A DNA stretch of 12,235 nucleotides from CAVORB01 sp964395315 (lineage in GTDB: Bacteria; Pseudomonadota; Gammaproteobacteria; Chromatiales; Chromatiaceae). Shown in pieces: positions 1-8,424 of the stretch; position 1 is the first letter of the stretch, and the number at the start of each line of letters is the position of its first letter. The notes beneath the pieces are model-generated. The model was not told the origin of the DNA, did not search any database, and was given only the letters and a program-made list of their open reading frames with translations. Where the stretch lies: assembly GCA_964395315.1 (NCBI GenBank), contig CAYNBI010000108.1, positions 1 through 12,235 on the forward strand, in the 5' to 3' direction. Made by a program: the position numbers and the translations under genes.

Positions 1-141
1 AGCGTGGTCGAGGATGTCAGACGCATCAAGGCGCACCCCTTGGTGCCGGGCTACATCCCCGTCTACGGCTATATCTACGACTGCAAGACGGGTCGCCTGG
101 TCGAGGTGCCCGAGGCGACCGAAGCGGGCAAGGCGTCCTGA
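1..141 (+). CDS. Beta-class carbonic anhydrase, C-terminal fragment (5' end outside window)
   Basis: The reading frame is open from the first base and stops at TGA 139-141, giving 46 residues. They contain a DVRRIKAHPLVP segment followed by IPVYGYIYD and TGRLVEV. This is the typical end of one group of bacterial beta-carbonic anhydrases: a last helix carrying 'hPLVP', then the final beta strand 'I.GYIYDV.TG.L.EV'. Such enzymes hydrate CO2 to bicarbonate with a Cys/His/Cys-bound zinc. The zinc ligands lie upstream of the window, so catalytic competence cannot be judged. The gene converges on the minus-strand zinc-finger gene, with 83 bp between the two stops. Assignment rests on the C-terminal signature only; a less likely alternative is another protein of the same fold. 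Confidence 0.72.
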   Translation, partial: SVVEDVRRIKAHPLVPGYIPVYGYIYDCKTGRLVEVPEATEAGKAS

Positions 142-183
142 CGGGCGGTGCTGGCGAGCCCTGACCAGCGGCGGGTACATAAA

Positions 184-209
184 GCGGGGCCCGCGCGGGC
201 AGGCCCCGC
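184..209 (-). terminator. GC-rich hairpin between convergent genes, likely terminator of the glnE-ilvE block
   Basis: Perfect 8-bp arms GCGGGGCC (184-191) and GGCCCCGC (202-209) enclose a 10-nt loop. Read on the minus strand the hairpin is followed by TTTAT, a short U-run, so it best fits as an intrinsic terminator for the leftward zinc-finger gene, which stops at 225. Read on the plus strand there is no U-run, so termination of the carbonic anhydrase transcript there is less clear. Confidence 0.6.
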
Positions 210-224
210 CGCGTTCATCCGCGA

Positions 225-416
225 TCAGCCCTCGAGTACGTAGCGGGCACCGCAGTAAGGGCAGGTCGCCTCGCCCGTCTTCTCGATGGGGAGATAGACC
301 CGCGGGTGCATGTTCCAGAGCTCGTCCTGCGGGCGGGGGCAGGAAAGCGGCAGGTCCGCCCGCGCGACCTTGATGACAGGCTCGGCGGTCTGATCCTTCG
401 CGACTGTTTCTGCCAT
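225..416 (-). CDS. Zinc-finger CHCC-domain protein (63 aa)
   Basis: This small protein has the zf-CHCC pattern related to the mitochondrial complex I subunit NDUFS6: Cys26, His37, then Cys52-Pro-Tyr-Cys55, with the characteristic 'HPRVYLPI' stretch and 'CPYCGARY' end. The four ligands are all present, so it should bind one zinc. The function of the bacterial versions is unknown. ATG at 414-416 is preceded on the minus strand by GAGGAG about 9-10 nt upstream, a good ribosome binding site. It is the last gene of the leftward glnE-ilvE block, 162 bp after ilvE. An ilvE/zf-CHCC neighbourhood is recalled from other proteobacteria, which supports this being a real gene despite its size. Confidence 0.88.
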   Translation of the reverse strand: MAETVAKDQTAEPVIKVARADLPLSCPRPQDELWNMHPRVYLPIEKTGEATCPYCGARYVLEG

Positions 417-578
417 GTGCGGACTCTCCTCTCTGAAGTTCTGGTACGGTGACGATTGGCCAGCCTGGCCAAGATCAGCACGGATCCCTGTGCCGCGGAA
501 AGCGCCACAATCGACGAGGGCCTTCCTCGTGACGGGGACGACGGCTGGCGGCGGTGATTTGATCGGCCCTACGGCGGA

Positions 579-1502
579 TCAGACCAGCGTGAGCCACTCG
601 CGGTGTCCTTCATGGCGACCGTGGACCAGGTCGAAGTACAGGCTTTGCAACCGCTCGGTGATGGGGCCGCGCGTACCGCCGCCGATCGCGCGCCCATCCA
701 CCTCGCGGATCGGGGTGACCTCGGCGGCGGTGCCGGTGAAGAAGGCCTCGTCGGCGATGTAGACCTCGTCGCGGGTGATGCGCTTCTCGACCACCGGAAT
801 GCCGAGCTCTCCGGCCAGGGTGATCGCGGTCTTGCGGGTGATGCCGTCGAGGGCGGAGGTGAGGTCCGGGGTGTAGAGCACACCCTCGCGGACGATGAAG
901 ATGTTCTCGCCGCTGCCCTCCATGACGTAGCCCTCCGCGTCCAGCAGCAGGGCCTCGTCGTAGCCGTCGCGCATGGCCTCCTGCAGGGCCATCATGGAGT
1001 TCATGTAATTGCCGTTGGCCTTGGCCCGGCACATGGTGATGTTCACGTGGTGACGCGTGAAGGACGACACCTTGATGCGGATGCCGTTCTTCATGTTGTC
1101 CTCGCCGAGATAAGCGCCCCATTCCCAGGCGGCGACCATGACGTGAACGTTGAGGTTGTCGGCACGCAGCCCCATGCCCTCCGGACCATAGAAGCACATG
1201 GGGCGGATGTAGGCCGAGGCCAGCCCGTTCTCCCGCACCGCGGCGCGCTGCGCCTGGTCGAGGATCTCCCGATCGTAGGGGATCTTCATGCCCAGGATGT
1301 GCGCGGAGTTGAACAGGCGGTCCGTGTGCTCCCGCAGGCGGAAGATGGCCGTGCCCTCACCGGTCCGGTAGGCGCGCACGCCCTCGAACACGCCCATGCC
1401 GTAGTGCAGGGTATGGGTCAGGACATGGGTCTTGGCCTCGCGCCAGGGCACCATCTCGCCGTCCAGCCAGATGAGGCCGTCACGGTCTGCCATCGTCATC
1501 AT
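579..1502 (-). CDS. ilvE: Branched-chain amino acid aminotransferase
   Basis: This is a fold-type IV PLP enzyme of 307 aa, the usual length for IlvE. It moves the amino group from glutamate to the 2-oxo acids of valine, leucine and isoleucine, the last step of their synthesis, in the cytoplasm. Visible signatures are the N-terminal 'THVLTHTLHYGMGVFEG' segment (about 25-41), the catalytic lysine Lys161 in 'AKANGNY', the PLP-binding 'EGSGENIF' loop with Glu195, and 'GITRKT'. 'FFTGTAAEVTPI' lies near the C-terminus. The start at 1502 is chosen because GGAG lies 6 nt upstream; ATG codons at 1499 and 1493 are possible alternatives. It lies 61 bp downstream of glnE on the same strand, so the two are probably cotranscribed. 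A D-amino acid aminotransferase of the same fold is unlikely given the motifs. Confidence 0.95.
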   Translation of the reverse strand: MMTMADRDGLIWLDGEMVPWREAKTHVLTHTLHYGMGVFEGVRAYRTGEGTAIFRLREHTDRLFNSAHILGMKIPYDREILDQAQRAAVRENGLASAYIRPMCFYGPEGMGLRADNLNVHVMVAAWEWGAYLGEDNMKNGIRIKVSSFTRHHVNITMCRAKANGNYMNSMMALQEAMRDGYDEALLLDAEGYVMEGSGENIFIVREGVLYTPDLTSALDGITRKTAITLAGELGIPVVEKRITRDEVYIADEAFFTGTAAEVTPIREVDGRAIGGGTRGPITERLQSLYFDLVHGRHEGHREWLTLV

Positions 1503-1563
1503 CGTCTACTCCGCGTCTCGTTGGGGATCGGTCTCCCCGCTCCCGTAACCGGCTTGCCCGCCC

Positions 1564-4416
1564 TCAGTCTTCCATCAGCTCGCGCCACAGCGCCTGCACC
1601 CGCGCGCGCTGCTCGACCAGCAGATCGTCCGGGATGGTGGTCGGCTGCTCCTGCAGGGCGCTGCGATGGTAGGCGGCGCGCAGGTCCTTGTAGGCGGCGG
1701 TCAGGTCCTGAGCGGCGTTGCCGGGCATCAGGTCGAGCCGGGCCAGGGTCTCCAGGAGCCGGATGTTGTCGGTCCAGACGGCGAGGTCCGGGTGCCGCGA
1801 TGCCCACCGCAGGACCGAGTATTGAACCATAAACTCGATGTCCGCAATACCGCCGTGGCCCTGCTTGAGGTCGAAGCGTCCGTCCCCGGTCTTGTCGAGG
1901 TTGGCGCGCATCTTCTCGCGCATCTCGCGCACCGCCGTGCGCAGGGCCGGCACCTCGCGCTCGCGGCACAGGATCTCCCGGCGCACCGCGGCAAAACGCT
2001 CGGCCAGTGTCCCGTCGCCGGCCACCGGGCGGGCCCGCACCAGGGCCTGGTGCTCCCAGGTCCAGGCGTCCGTCGCCTGGTACGCGGCGAAGGACTTCAG
2101 CGAGCGCACCAACGCCCCCTTGTTGCCGTCCGGACGCAGGCGCATGTCCACCTCGTACAGCTGCCCCGAAGGAGTCTGGGTGGTCATCATGTGGATCATG
2201 CGCTGACCAAGGCGGGCGTAGAACTGCTCGTTGGAGATGGCGCGCGCGCCATCGGTCATCGCGCTCATCGACTCGCCGCCGTGGAGGAACACGAGGTCGA
2301 GGTCGGACCCGTACCCGAGCTCGATCCCGCCAAGCTTGCCGTAGCCGAGCACCAGGAAGCCCGTGTCCTCGCCCTCGACCCCGCCCGGGCGTCCGTGCTT
2401 GCGCACCAGGTGGTCGAAGGTCAGCGCCAGCACCCGGCGTACGCTGACCTCGGCGATCTCGGTCAGGTAGTCGCTCACCACCATCAGCGGAATCACCTCG
2501 GTGAGATCCGCCGCCGCCACCCGCAGCATGTTGCCCTGGGCGAACTGACGCAGCCGCTCCATCTGCTGCTCGAGGTCTTCCGGGTCCACGCGCGCGAGCA
2601 GGATGTCCAGCTCCTCCTCCAGGTCCGCCCGCCGCAGGGGGGCGAACAGCCGGCGCGGATCGAGCAGCTCGTCGAGCAGCAACGGATGACGGGCGACCTG
2701 ATCGCTTACCCAGGGGCTCATGCCCGCCAGCCGCGCGAGCTGGGAGAGGATCACCGGGTGCTCGACGAGCATCGCCAGGTAGGCGGTGCGGCGCACCACG
2801 GATTCGAGCACCCGCAGCACCCGCTCCAGGGCGAGGTCCGGGGCGTCCGAGGAGGCGATCACCTGCAGTATCAACGGCATCAGCTGCGCCAGGCGGTCCG
2901 CGCCCTTGGTGCTCAGGCCCTTGCGCGCCGCGGCGTCGCGGAAGCGGTCCAGGCGCGCCAGGGCGGCGGCGGGATCGGAGAAGCCCGCGCGTCCGAGCAC
3001 ATCGAGGGCATGGGCCTCGTCCGCCGCACCCCGCCAGATGGAGGAGAAGGACTGCTCCTGGTGCGCCTCCTCGGCGTGGGGAGCGGCGAACACACGGTCG
3101 AACTGGCCCTGGACCCGGCGCCGGTGCTCGTCCAGCGCCCGCAGGAAGGACGCCCAGTCCCCAAACCCCATGGAGCGTGCCAGGCGCAGCCGGCCGAGCT
3201 CGTCCTCGGGCAGCAGGTGGGTCTGCTTGTCTCGCCAGGCCTGGATGCGGTTCTCCACCAGCCGCAGGACCTCGTAGGCCGCATCGAGCTGCTGCACGGC
3301 GAAACCCGGCAGCAGGCCCTTCTCCCCGAGCAGCCGCAGCACCGGGCGGATGGGGCGGATCTGCAGGTCCGGATCCCGCCCGCCTCGGATGAGCTGGAAG
3401 GCCTGGCCGATGAACTCGATCTCCCGGATGCCCCCGGGACCGAGCTTGATGTTGTCCGCCATGCCCTTGCGCCTGAGCTCCTTGGTGATGAGTTCCTTCA
3501 TCTCGCGCAGGGACTCGATCGCCCCGAAATCCAGATAGCGCCGGTAGACGAAGGGCCGCAGCATGGCGCAGAGCTGGGCTCCGGCCTCGCGGTCACCGGC
3601 CACCACCCGCGCCTTGATCATGGCGTAGCGCTCCCACTCCCGGGCCTGGGACTGGTAGTAGTCCTCCATGGCGCCGAAGCTCATGGCGAGCGGCCCGGAG
3701 TCCCCGAAGGGGCGCAGTCGGGTGTCGACGCGGAAGACGAAGCCCTCCGGCGTCTGGGTATCCAGGGCCTGCACCAGGCCGCGGGCGAGGCGGGTGAAGA
3801 ACTGCTCGTTGCTCAGCGGCCGCGCGCCGTCGGTCTGGCCGTGGGCGGGAAAGGCGAAGATGAGGTCGATGTCGGAGGAGAGGTTGAGCTCGCGCGCGCC
3901 CAGCTTGCCCATCCCCAGCACCACCAGGCGCTGGGCGTGCCCGCCGTCGTCCCGCGGGGTGCCATGTTCGGTGACCGCCCACCGGTGGAGCGCCTCCAGG
4001 GCGCGATCGACGCAGGCGTCGGCGAGGGCCGTGAGGTCCTCCAGGGTCTCGTCGAGGTCCGCCAGCCCGGCGATATCGCGCCAGATGACGCGCACCATCT
4101 CCATGCGGCGGAAGCGGCGCAGGCGGGTCGAAAGGGACTGTGCGTCTTCGACCCCGTCGAGCGCCGCCGCGAGCAGCTGGTCGATCTCGCCCGGGGCACA
4201 GGAGCGATCGAGTCGTCCCGACCCGAGCAGCTCCGGGAGCAGGTTCGGGTGGCGTATGCAAGACTGGGCGACATAATCGCTCGCCTCCCACACCGGCGAC
4301 AGGGTTGCGGCGAGCAGGGGGTGATCGGGAACCGGCATGCCGCGCTCGGCGAGCGCCGCCTGCCAGGCGCCGCGCTGGTCGGATACCCCCGCCACCAGAT
4401 CCTCGGCCCCGGCCAT
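1564..4416 (-). CDS. glnE: Bifunctional glutamine synthetase adenylyltransferase / adenylyl-removing enzyme
   Basis: GlnE attaches AMP to, and removes it from, a tyrosine of each glutamine synthetase subunit, under control of PII protein and glutamine. It thereby sets ammonium assimilation. The protein is 950 aa (E. coli about 946) and shows the two-lobed plan. An N-terminal nucleotidyltransferase (removing) domain has 'GMGKLGARELN' then 'SSDIDL' with Asp182 and Asp184. A C-terminal nucleotidyltransferase (adenylylating) domain has 'GYGKLGGIELGYGSDLDL' with Asp705 and Asp707. A helical linker lies between them. Both acidic pairs are intact, so both activities are expected. The start at 4416 has a GAGGGGG ribosome binding site. 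It is the first gene of the leftward block with ilvE. No clear promoter was identified in the 235 bp upstream. Confidence 0.97.
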   Translation of the reverse strand: MAGAEDLVAGVSDQRGAWQAALAERGMPVPDHPLLAATLSPVWEASDYVAQSCIRHPNLLPELLGSGRLDRSCAPGEIDQLLAAALDGVEDAQSLSTRLRRFRRMEMVRVIWRDIAGLADLDETLEDLTALADACVDRALEALHRWAVTEHGTPRDDGGHAQRLVVLGMGKLGARELNLSSDIDLIFAFPAHGQTDGARPLSNEQFFTRLARGLVQALDTQTPEGFVFRVDTRLRPFGDSGPLAMSFGAMEDYYQSQAREWERYAMIKARVVAGDREAGAQLCAMLRPFVYRRYLDFGAIESLREMKELITKELRRKGMADNIKLGPGGIREIEFIGQAFQLIRGGRDPDLQIRPIRPVLRLLGEKGLLPGFAVQQLDAAYEVLRLVENRIQAWRDKQTHLLPEDELGRLRLARSMGFGDWASFLRALDEHRRRVQGQFDRVFAAPHAEEAHQEQSFSSIWRGAADEAHALDVLGRAGFSDPAAALARLDRFRDAAARKGLSTKGADRLAQLMPLILQVIASSDAPDLALERVLRVLESVVRRTAYLAMLVEHPVILSQLARLAGMSPWVSDQVARHPLLLDELLDPRRLFAPLRRADLEEELDILLARVDPEDLEQQMERLRQFAQGNMLRVAAADLTEVIPLMVVSDYLTEIAEVSVRRVLALTFDHLVRKHGRPGGVEGEDTGFLVLGYGKLGGIELGYGSDLDLVFLHGGESMSAMTDGARAISNEQFYARLGQRMIHMMTTQTPSGQLYEVDMRLRPDGNKGALVRSLKSFAAYQATDAWTWEHQALVRARPVAGDGTLAERFAAVRREILCREREVPALRTAVREMREKMRANLDKTGDGRFDLKQGHGGIADIEFMVQYSVLRWASRHPDLAVWTDNIRLLETLARLDLMPGNAAQDLTAAYKDLRAAYHRSALQEQPTTIPDDLLVEQRARVQALWRELMED

Positions 4417-4651
4417 CGCGGAACCCCCTCAGCCGCAAACCAGGCGCAGAGGATACTTTGCAGGACGGTGAAAGAGAAACCGACAACGCCGGTTCATGGC
4501 GTCAGAAGGCTGGGCCGGCGTGATTCGGACTGCCCATCGGGCGTCTAAACGGCGCGGGGCCGAGAGGTCAGCCCGACCGTCGCGCCCGGGAGGCGGGGAG
4601 GAACCGAAAGTCCCTCGCCGATCCCGAGCGCAGCGTTCGTCGAGATCGGAC
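4417..4651. other. Non-coding gap between csp-like gene and glnE
   Basis: These 235 bp separate the end of the metal operon from glnE, both transcribed leftward. They hold the stem-loop at 4618-4649 and must hold the glnE promoter if glnE is transcribed independently. No convincing -35/-10 pair stands out; a TATCCT hexamer on the minus strand near 4452-4457 with a poor -35 is the best I see. No small gene is supported. Confidence 0.5.
4618..4649 (-). terminator. Stem-loop directly after the csp-like gene, candidate terminator
   Basis: Arms CCGATCCCGA (4618-4627) and TCGAGATCGG (4640-4649) pair over 10 positions with a single G-U wobble around a 12-nt loop, starting 2 bp after the stop codon of the copper storage gene. 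There is no U-run after it on the minus strand, so it may act as a 3'-end stabiliser or in Rho-dependent termination rather than as a classical intrinsic terminator. Confidence 0.4.
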
Positions 4652-5146
4652 TTAGGCCAACAACTTGTCGATCGCGGCAACCACCTGCGCGCAGGACTCC
4701 GCGCATTCCTTGCACTCAACGTGCTTCTCCTCGTGAACCCGACATTCCTTCTCGCAGTCCTCGCAGGCCTGCCGGCAGACCGCCGCCAGCGACTTGACGT
4801 AGGGCGAGTTGCCGGCCAGCTGATAGGAGAAGGCCCGGCAAATGGGCAGCATCTCGTTGACCTTCCGCGCGCAATCCGCGAGCGTGGTGTCGCCCTCCTG
4901 GAACGCCACGAGGCAGTGAGCGGCGCACTGCTGGGCCTTGACCACGCAGTCGTTCACCGCCTCGAGTACGCCCGGATTCTTGGGCGCGTGATCCTCGTGC
5001 CGATGTCCGGGGGCGTCTCCCCCGAAACTGGTGCCCGTCGCCAGGGCAGCCCCGATGGCGCCGGCGCCCACGAGCAGCGCGCGGCGGCTGATCGTTGGCT
5101 CGCAGTCATTCCGGCCTTTGGCATTGTCGCAATGGTTTGTCGTCAT
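4652..5146 (-). CDS. Tat-exported four-helix-bundle copper storage protein (Csp1-like)
   Basis: The 164-aa protein has a twin-arginine leader: Ser20-Arg21-Arg22-Ala-Leu-Leu followed by a Gly/Ala-rich hydrophobic stretch to about residue 38. It is therefore exported folded, or metal-loaded, to the periplasm. The mature part begins with a His-rich segment (GHRHEDH, 47-53) and then carries 12 cysteines, at 67, 74, 78, 92, 103, 124, 128, 131, 135, 145, 148 and 152. They are spaced mostly 3, 4 or 7 residues apart, as expected for cysteines lining the core of a four-helix bundle. This matches the DUF326/Csp1 family, in which Methylosinus trichosporium Csp1 (13 Cys) stores many Cu(I) ions. ATG 5146 is chosen because it places the RR motif at a normal distance and has an AAAAGG site upstream. 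A longer in-frame extension to a TTG at 5257 lacks protein-like character. It follows the RND pump by 107 bp. Confidence 0.9.
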   Translation of the reverse strand: MTTNHCDNAKGRNDCEPTISRRALLVGAGAIGAALATGTSFGGDAPGHRHEDHAPKNPGVLEAVNDCVVKAQQCAAHCLVAFQEGDTTLADCARKVNEMLPICRAFSYQLAGNSPYVKSLAAVCRQACEDCEKECRVHEEKHVECKECAESCAQVVAAIDKLLA

Positions 5147-5253
5147 TCGTCTGGAACCTTTTCTGGGTTGTTGTTCGCGCCAGCCGTGACTGACACGGTG
5201 CGCTTGTCGCTGAACTGCCGACATCCCGAAGCTAGCTCCTGCCCCGCCGGCTT

Positions 5254-8200
5254 TCAAGGTTCGCCGGGCTCGGTGCGGCTCGGTTCACGATGCCGGGAAC
5301 CGGCGACGCCTCGCGAAAAGGCCCCGTAGAGGACCGGCAGCACCACCAGCGTCAGGAAGGTGGACGACACCAGACCGCCAACCACGACGGTCGCCAGCGG
5401 ACGCTGGACCTCGGAGCCGACGCCTGTGGCGTAGAGCAACGGGGCCAAACCAAGCGCGGTGGTCAGCGCCGTCATCAGCACGGGACGCAGCCGCGAGAGC
5501 GCACCTCTCACGACGGCCGGCCGCAGCGCCATGCCGCCCTCCAGGTTCTGATTGATGGCGTTGACCATCACTACGCCGTTGAGCACCGCGACGCCGAATA
5601 CGGCGACGAAACCAATGGAGCCGGGCACCGAGAGGTACAGCCCGGAGAGGTAAAGGGCCACCACCCCGCCGATCAGGGCGAGCGGCACGTTGAGCATGAT
5701 CAACAGGGCCTGACCCACCGAGTGGAAGGCGAAGTACAGCAGCAGGAAGATCAGCCCGAGCGACAGCGGCACCACGATCAGCAGACGTTCCTGGGCCCGC
5801 CGCTGGTTCTCGAACTGGCCGCCGAAGACCACGCTGTAGCCGGGGGGCAGCTCGACCTCCTCGGCGATGCGCCGGTCGATCTCCGCGACGAAGCCGCCCA
5901 TGTCGCGGTCCGCCACGTTGGCCTCGATGACCACCCGGCGCTGGACATCGTCGCGTCGGATCTGAGGCGGCCCGGACTCGATCGCAACCTCCGCCAGGTC
6001 ACGCAACCGCACCCAGGCGCCATTGCCTCCAGTCAGGATCAGGTCGCCGATCGCCTCGGCGCTGTCGCGGTAACGCGGCGTCAGCCGGACCAGGATGTCG
6101 TAGCGCTCGTTGCCGCGGATCACTTGGCCCGCCCGGGCACCGCCGATGGCATCCTCGACCAGGGCCATCACCTGGCTCACGGGGATGCCGAACCGCGCCA
6201 GGCGGTCCCGATCCGGTCGGATGGCGAGCTGGGATTCGCCCGCGATGGGCTCCAGGGCCACGTTCCGCGCGCCAGGCACACGCTTGACCAGGGCCTCGAT
6301 CTCCTTGCCCCGCTCGGCGAGGACCTGGAGATCGGGTCCGAACAGCTTGACGGCGAGCTGGGATTTGACCCCCGAGAGCAGCTCGTCGACGCGGGTCGCG
6401 ATCGGCTGGGAAAAGGAGAACAGCAGCCCCGGGTGCGCGGACATGGCCTGTTCCATCCGCACCTGCAGATCGGCCCTGGTCGAGGCGGTCTCCCACTCGA
6501 CCTGCGGCTTGAGGCCGACATAGATCTCGATGTTGGAGACCGGCTCGGGGTCGCCCCCGAGCTCAGCGCGGCCGACGCGGCTGGAGGCGTAGGTCACTTC
6601 GGGAAACCCCATGAGCACTGCCTCCAGATGGGCCGCCACGCCCAGCGCCGTCTTCAGACTCGACGAAGGCGCGAGGGTCACGCGGATGTTGAGCGTTCCC
6701 TCCTCCAGTTCCGGAACGAACTCCGTTCCGAGGCGGGGCGCAAGCCACAGGCTTGATGCGAGCAGCAGGGCGGCGATCGTCACCACCAGCCAGCGCAGTC
6801 GCATCGCCCGCCGCAAGAGGAGGCGATAGGCCCACTCCAGGGGCACCAGCAGGGGGCTTCTGCGGGTCGCAACCGGTCGGCGAAAGGCGTAGCTCGCCAG
6901 CGCCGGCACCACAGTGAGGGCGACGATGACCGAGGCGACCATCGCCAGCACAATCGCGGCGGCCATGGGCTGAAAGAGCTTGCCTTCCACACCCTCGAGA
7001 GTGAAGAGCGGCGCGAAGACCACGATCACGACTCCGACCGCGAAGAAGACGGGGCGTCCAACCTCCCGCGCCGCCTCTTCGATGCGCAATGAAATCCCGC
7101 CTTCATCTGCATCCCGGGAGAGATGGCGGAAGATGTTTTCCATCATCACCACCGAACCGTCGACCATCATGCCGATGGCGACCGCCAAGCCCCCGAGGGA
7201 CATCAGGTTGGCGGAGACGCCCCACGCGGCCATCGCCATCAGGGCAAGCCCGACGGACAAGGGAATGGAGATCAGCACCAGCAGCGTTGCCCGGATACTG
7301 AGCAGGAACAGGGCCAACACCATGACGATCAGGATGAAGGCCTGGGCCAGGGCTCCGGTCACGGTGGCGACCGCCCGCTCCACCAGGTCCGCCTGGTCGT
7401 AGAAAGGCTCGATCAGAACCCCGTCCGGCAGCGCACGCTGGATTGCCGGCAATCGCGCCTTGATGCCGTCGATGGTGGCCTTGGTGTTCGCCCCGATGCG
7501 CTTGAGCACGATGCCGGCGACCACCTCACCAAGCACCTCGGGACGACCGTCGCCATCCCGAGTGGTCATGGTCACCGCCCCCTGACGGATCTCAGGTCCG
7601 AACTTCACCTCGGCTACGTCCCGCACCCGCACCGGCACCCCGCTCCAGTCCTTGAGCGGCACGTTGCCGATGTCGCGCAGGCCGTCCTCGCCGGGGCGGA
7701 CCCAGCCGACCCCGCGGATCGTGAGCTGCTCCGCTCCACGGTCCAGATACCAGCCGCCGGCGTTTCGGTTATTGGCCTCGATGGCCGCCGCCAGGTCATG
7801 TACCGAAAGCCCGTAGGAGAGCAGCAGCTTGGGATCCGCGATCACCTGGTACTGACGCACCTCTCCGCCAAAGGAGAGCACGTCGGTCACCCCGTCGACC
7901 GGCATCAGCAGGAGCTTGACGACCCAGTCGTTGAGTCCGCGCAGCGCCATGATGTCGAGGCCCTGCGCGCCGCGCGCCCGCAGGATGTACTGAAACACCT
8001 GCCCGAGCCCCGAGGTGTTGGGCCCCATCTCGGGCACGCCGACGCCGGGCGGAATCTGCTCCCTGGCATCCTGCAGGCGCTCGAACACGAGCTGGCGGGC
8101 GAAATAGACATCCGTGCCCTCGCTGAACACCACGGTCACGATCGAGAGCCCTGTCTTGGAGATGGAGCGCACCTCGTCCACGTCCGGCAATGCGTACATC

Positions 8201-8415
8201 ACCGCCTCGATGGGATAGGTGATGAGCTGCTCCACCTCCTCGGCGGCCAGCCCCGGGGCCTCGGTGTTGACGGTGACCTGGATGTTGGTGACGTCGGGAA
8301 AGGCGTCGAGCTTCAGCCGCGGCAGCATCATGGCGCTGGCGCCCAGGGTCGCGAGCAACGCCAGCAGGACCAGCAGGCGGTTGCGAACCGCCGCCTCGAC
8401 CAGTCTGTCCAGCAT
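5254..8415 (-). CDS. Heavy-metal efflux RND pump, CzcA/CusA family inner-membrane component
   Basis: The 1053-aa length and sequence are those of HME-RND pumps. There is an N-terminal membrane anchor, then 'PRLKLDAFPDVTNIQVTVNTEAPGL' type sequence after TM1, 'MGPNTSGLGQVFQY' near 130-143, and TM4 with Asp419 and Glu426 (MVDGSVVMMEN). The C-terminal repeat has 'GVAVLNGVVM' (Asn946) and 'SRLRPVLMTAL'. Proton influx drives metal from the periplasm or cytoplasm through an adaptor and an outer-membrane channel. Specificity is mixed. The TM4 'AIG..VDG' form resembles CusA. From recalled CusA sequence, positions of its three copper-binding pore methionines align here with Arg578, Asn628 and Glu678, and the C-terminal TM region is CzcA-like. 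The stop codon of the adaptor gene overlaps this gene's GAGGGGGG ribosome binding site (9-bp gap), implying coupled translation. Confidence 0.95.
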   Translation of the reverse strand: MLDRLVEAAVRNRLLVLLALLATLGASAMMLPRLKLDAFPDVTNIQVTVNTEAPGLAAEEVEQLITYPIEAVMYALPDVDEVRSISKTGLSIVTVVFSEGTDVYFARQLVFERLQDAREQIPPGVGVPEMGPNTSGLGQVFQYILRARGAQGLDIMALRGLNDWVVKLLLMPVDGVTDVLSFGGEVRQYQVIADPKLLLSYGLSVHDLAAAIEANNRNAGGWYLDRGAEQLTIRGVGWVRPGEDGLRDIGNVPLKDWSGVPVRVRDVAEVKFGPEIRQGAVTMTTRDGDGRPEVLGEVVAGIVLKRIGANTKATIDGIKARLPAIQRALPDGVLIEPFYDQADLVERAVATVTGALAQAFILIVMVLALFLLSIRATLLVLISIPLSVGLALMAMAAWGVSANLMSLGGLAVAIGMMVDGSVVMMENIFRHLSRDADEGGISLRIEEAAREVGRPVFFAVGVVIVVFAPLFTLEGVEGKLFQPMAAAIVLAMVASVIVALTVVPALASYAFRRPVATRRSPLLVPLEWAYRLLLRRAMRLRWLVVTIAALLLASSLWLAPRLGTEFVPELEEGTLNIRVTLAPSSSLKTALGVAAHLEAVLMGFPEVTYASSRVGRAELGGDPEPVSNIEIYVGLKPQVEWETASTRADLQVRMEQAMSAHPGLLFSFSQPIATRVDELLSGVKSQLAVKLFGPDLQVLAERGKEIEALVKRVPGARNVALEPIAGESQLAIRPDRDRLARFGIPVSQVMALVEDAIGGARAGQVIRGNERYDILVRLTPRYRDSAEAIGDLILTGGNGAWVRLRDLAEVAIESGPPQIRRDDVQRRVVIEANVADRDMGGFVAEIDRRIAEEVELPPGYSVVFGGQFENQRRAQERLLIVVPLSLGLIFLLLYFAFHSVGQALLIMLNVPLALIGGVVALYLSGLYLSVPGSIGFVAVFGVAVLNGVVMVNAINQNLEGGMALRPAVVRGALSRLRPVLMTALTTALGLAPLLYATGVGSEVQRPLATVVVGGLVSSTFLTLVVLPVLYGAFSRGVAGSRHREPSRTEPGEP

Positions 8416-8424
8416 CGTCCCCCC

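Noticed and set aside
603..1832. A 409-codon plus-strand frame opposite ilvE and the end of glnE
   Set aside because: Antisense shadow of two well-supported genes; low-complexity composition and no ribosome site.
1666..4548. A 960-codon plus-strand open frame covering glnE in antisense
   Set aside because: It is a shadow of glnE: GC-rich codons on the minus strand leave few stops opposite. The product is rich in His, Gln, Gly and Arg with no domain, and GlnE itself has complete motifs.
5147..5257. Longer N-terminus (37 residues, TTG start) for the Csp1-like protein
   Set aside because: It would push the twin-arginine motif far from the N-terminus, has basic non-protein-like content, and overlaps the end of the pump gene. 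ATG 5146 has a ribosome site and gives a normal Tat leader.
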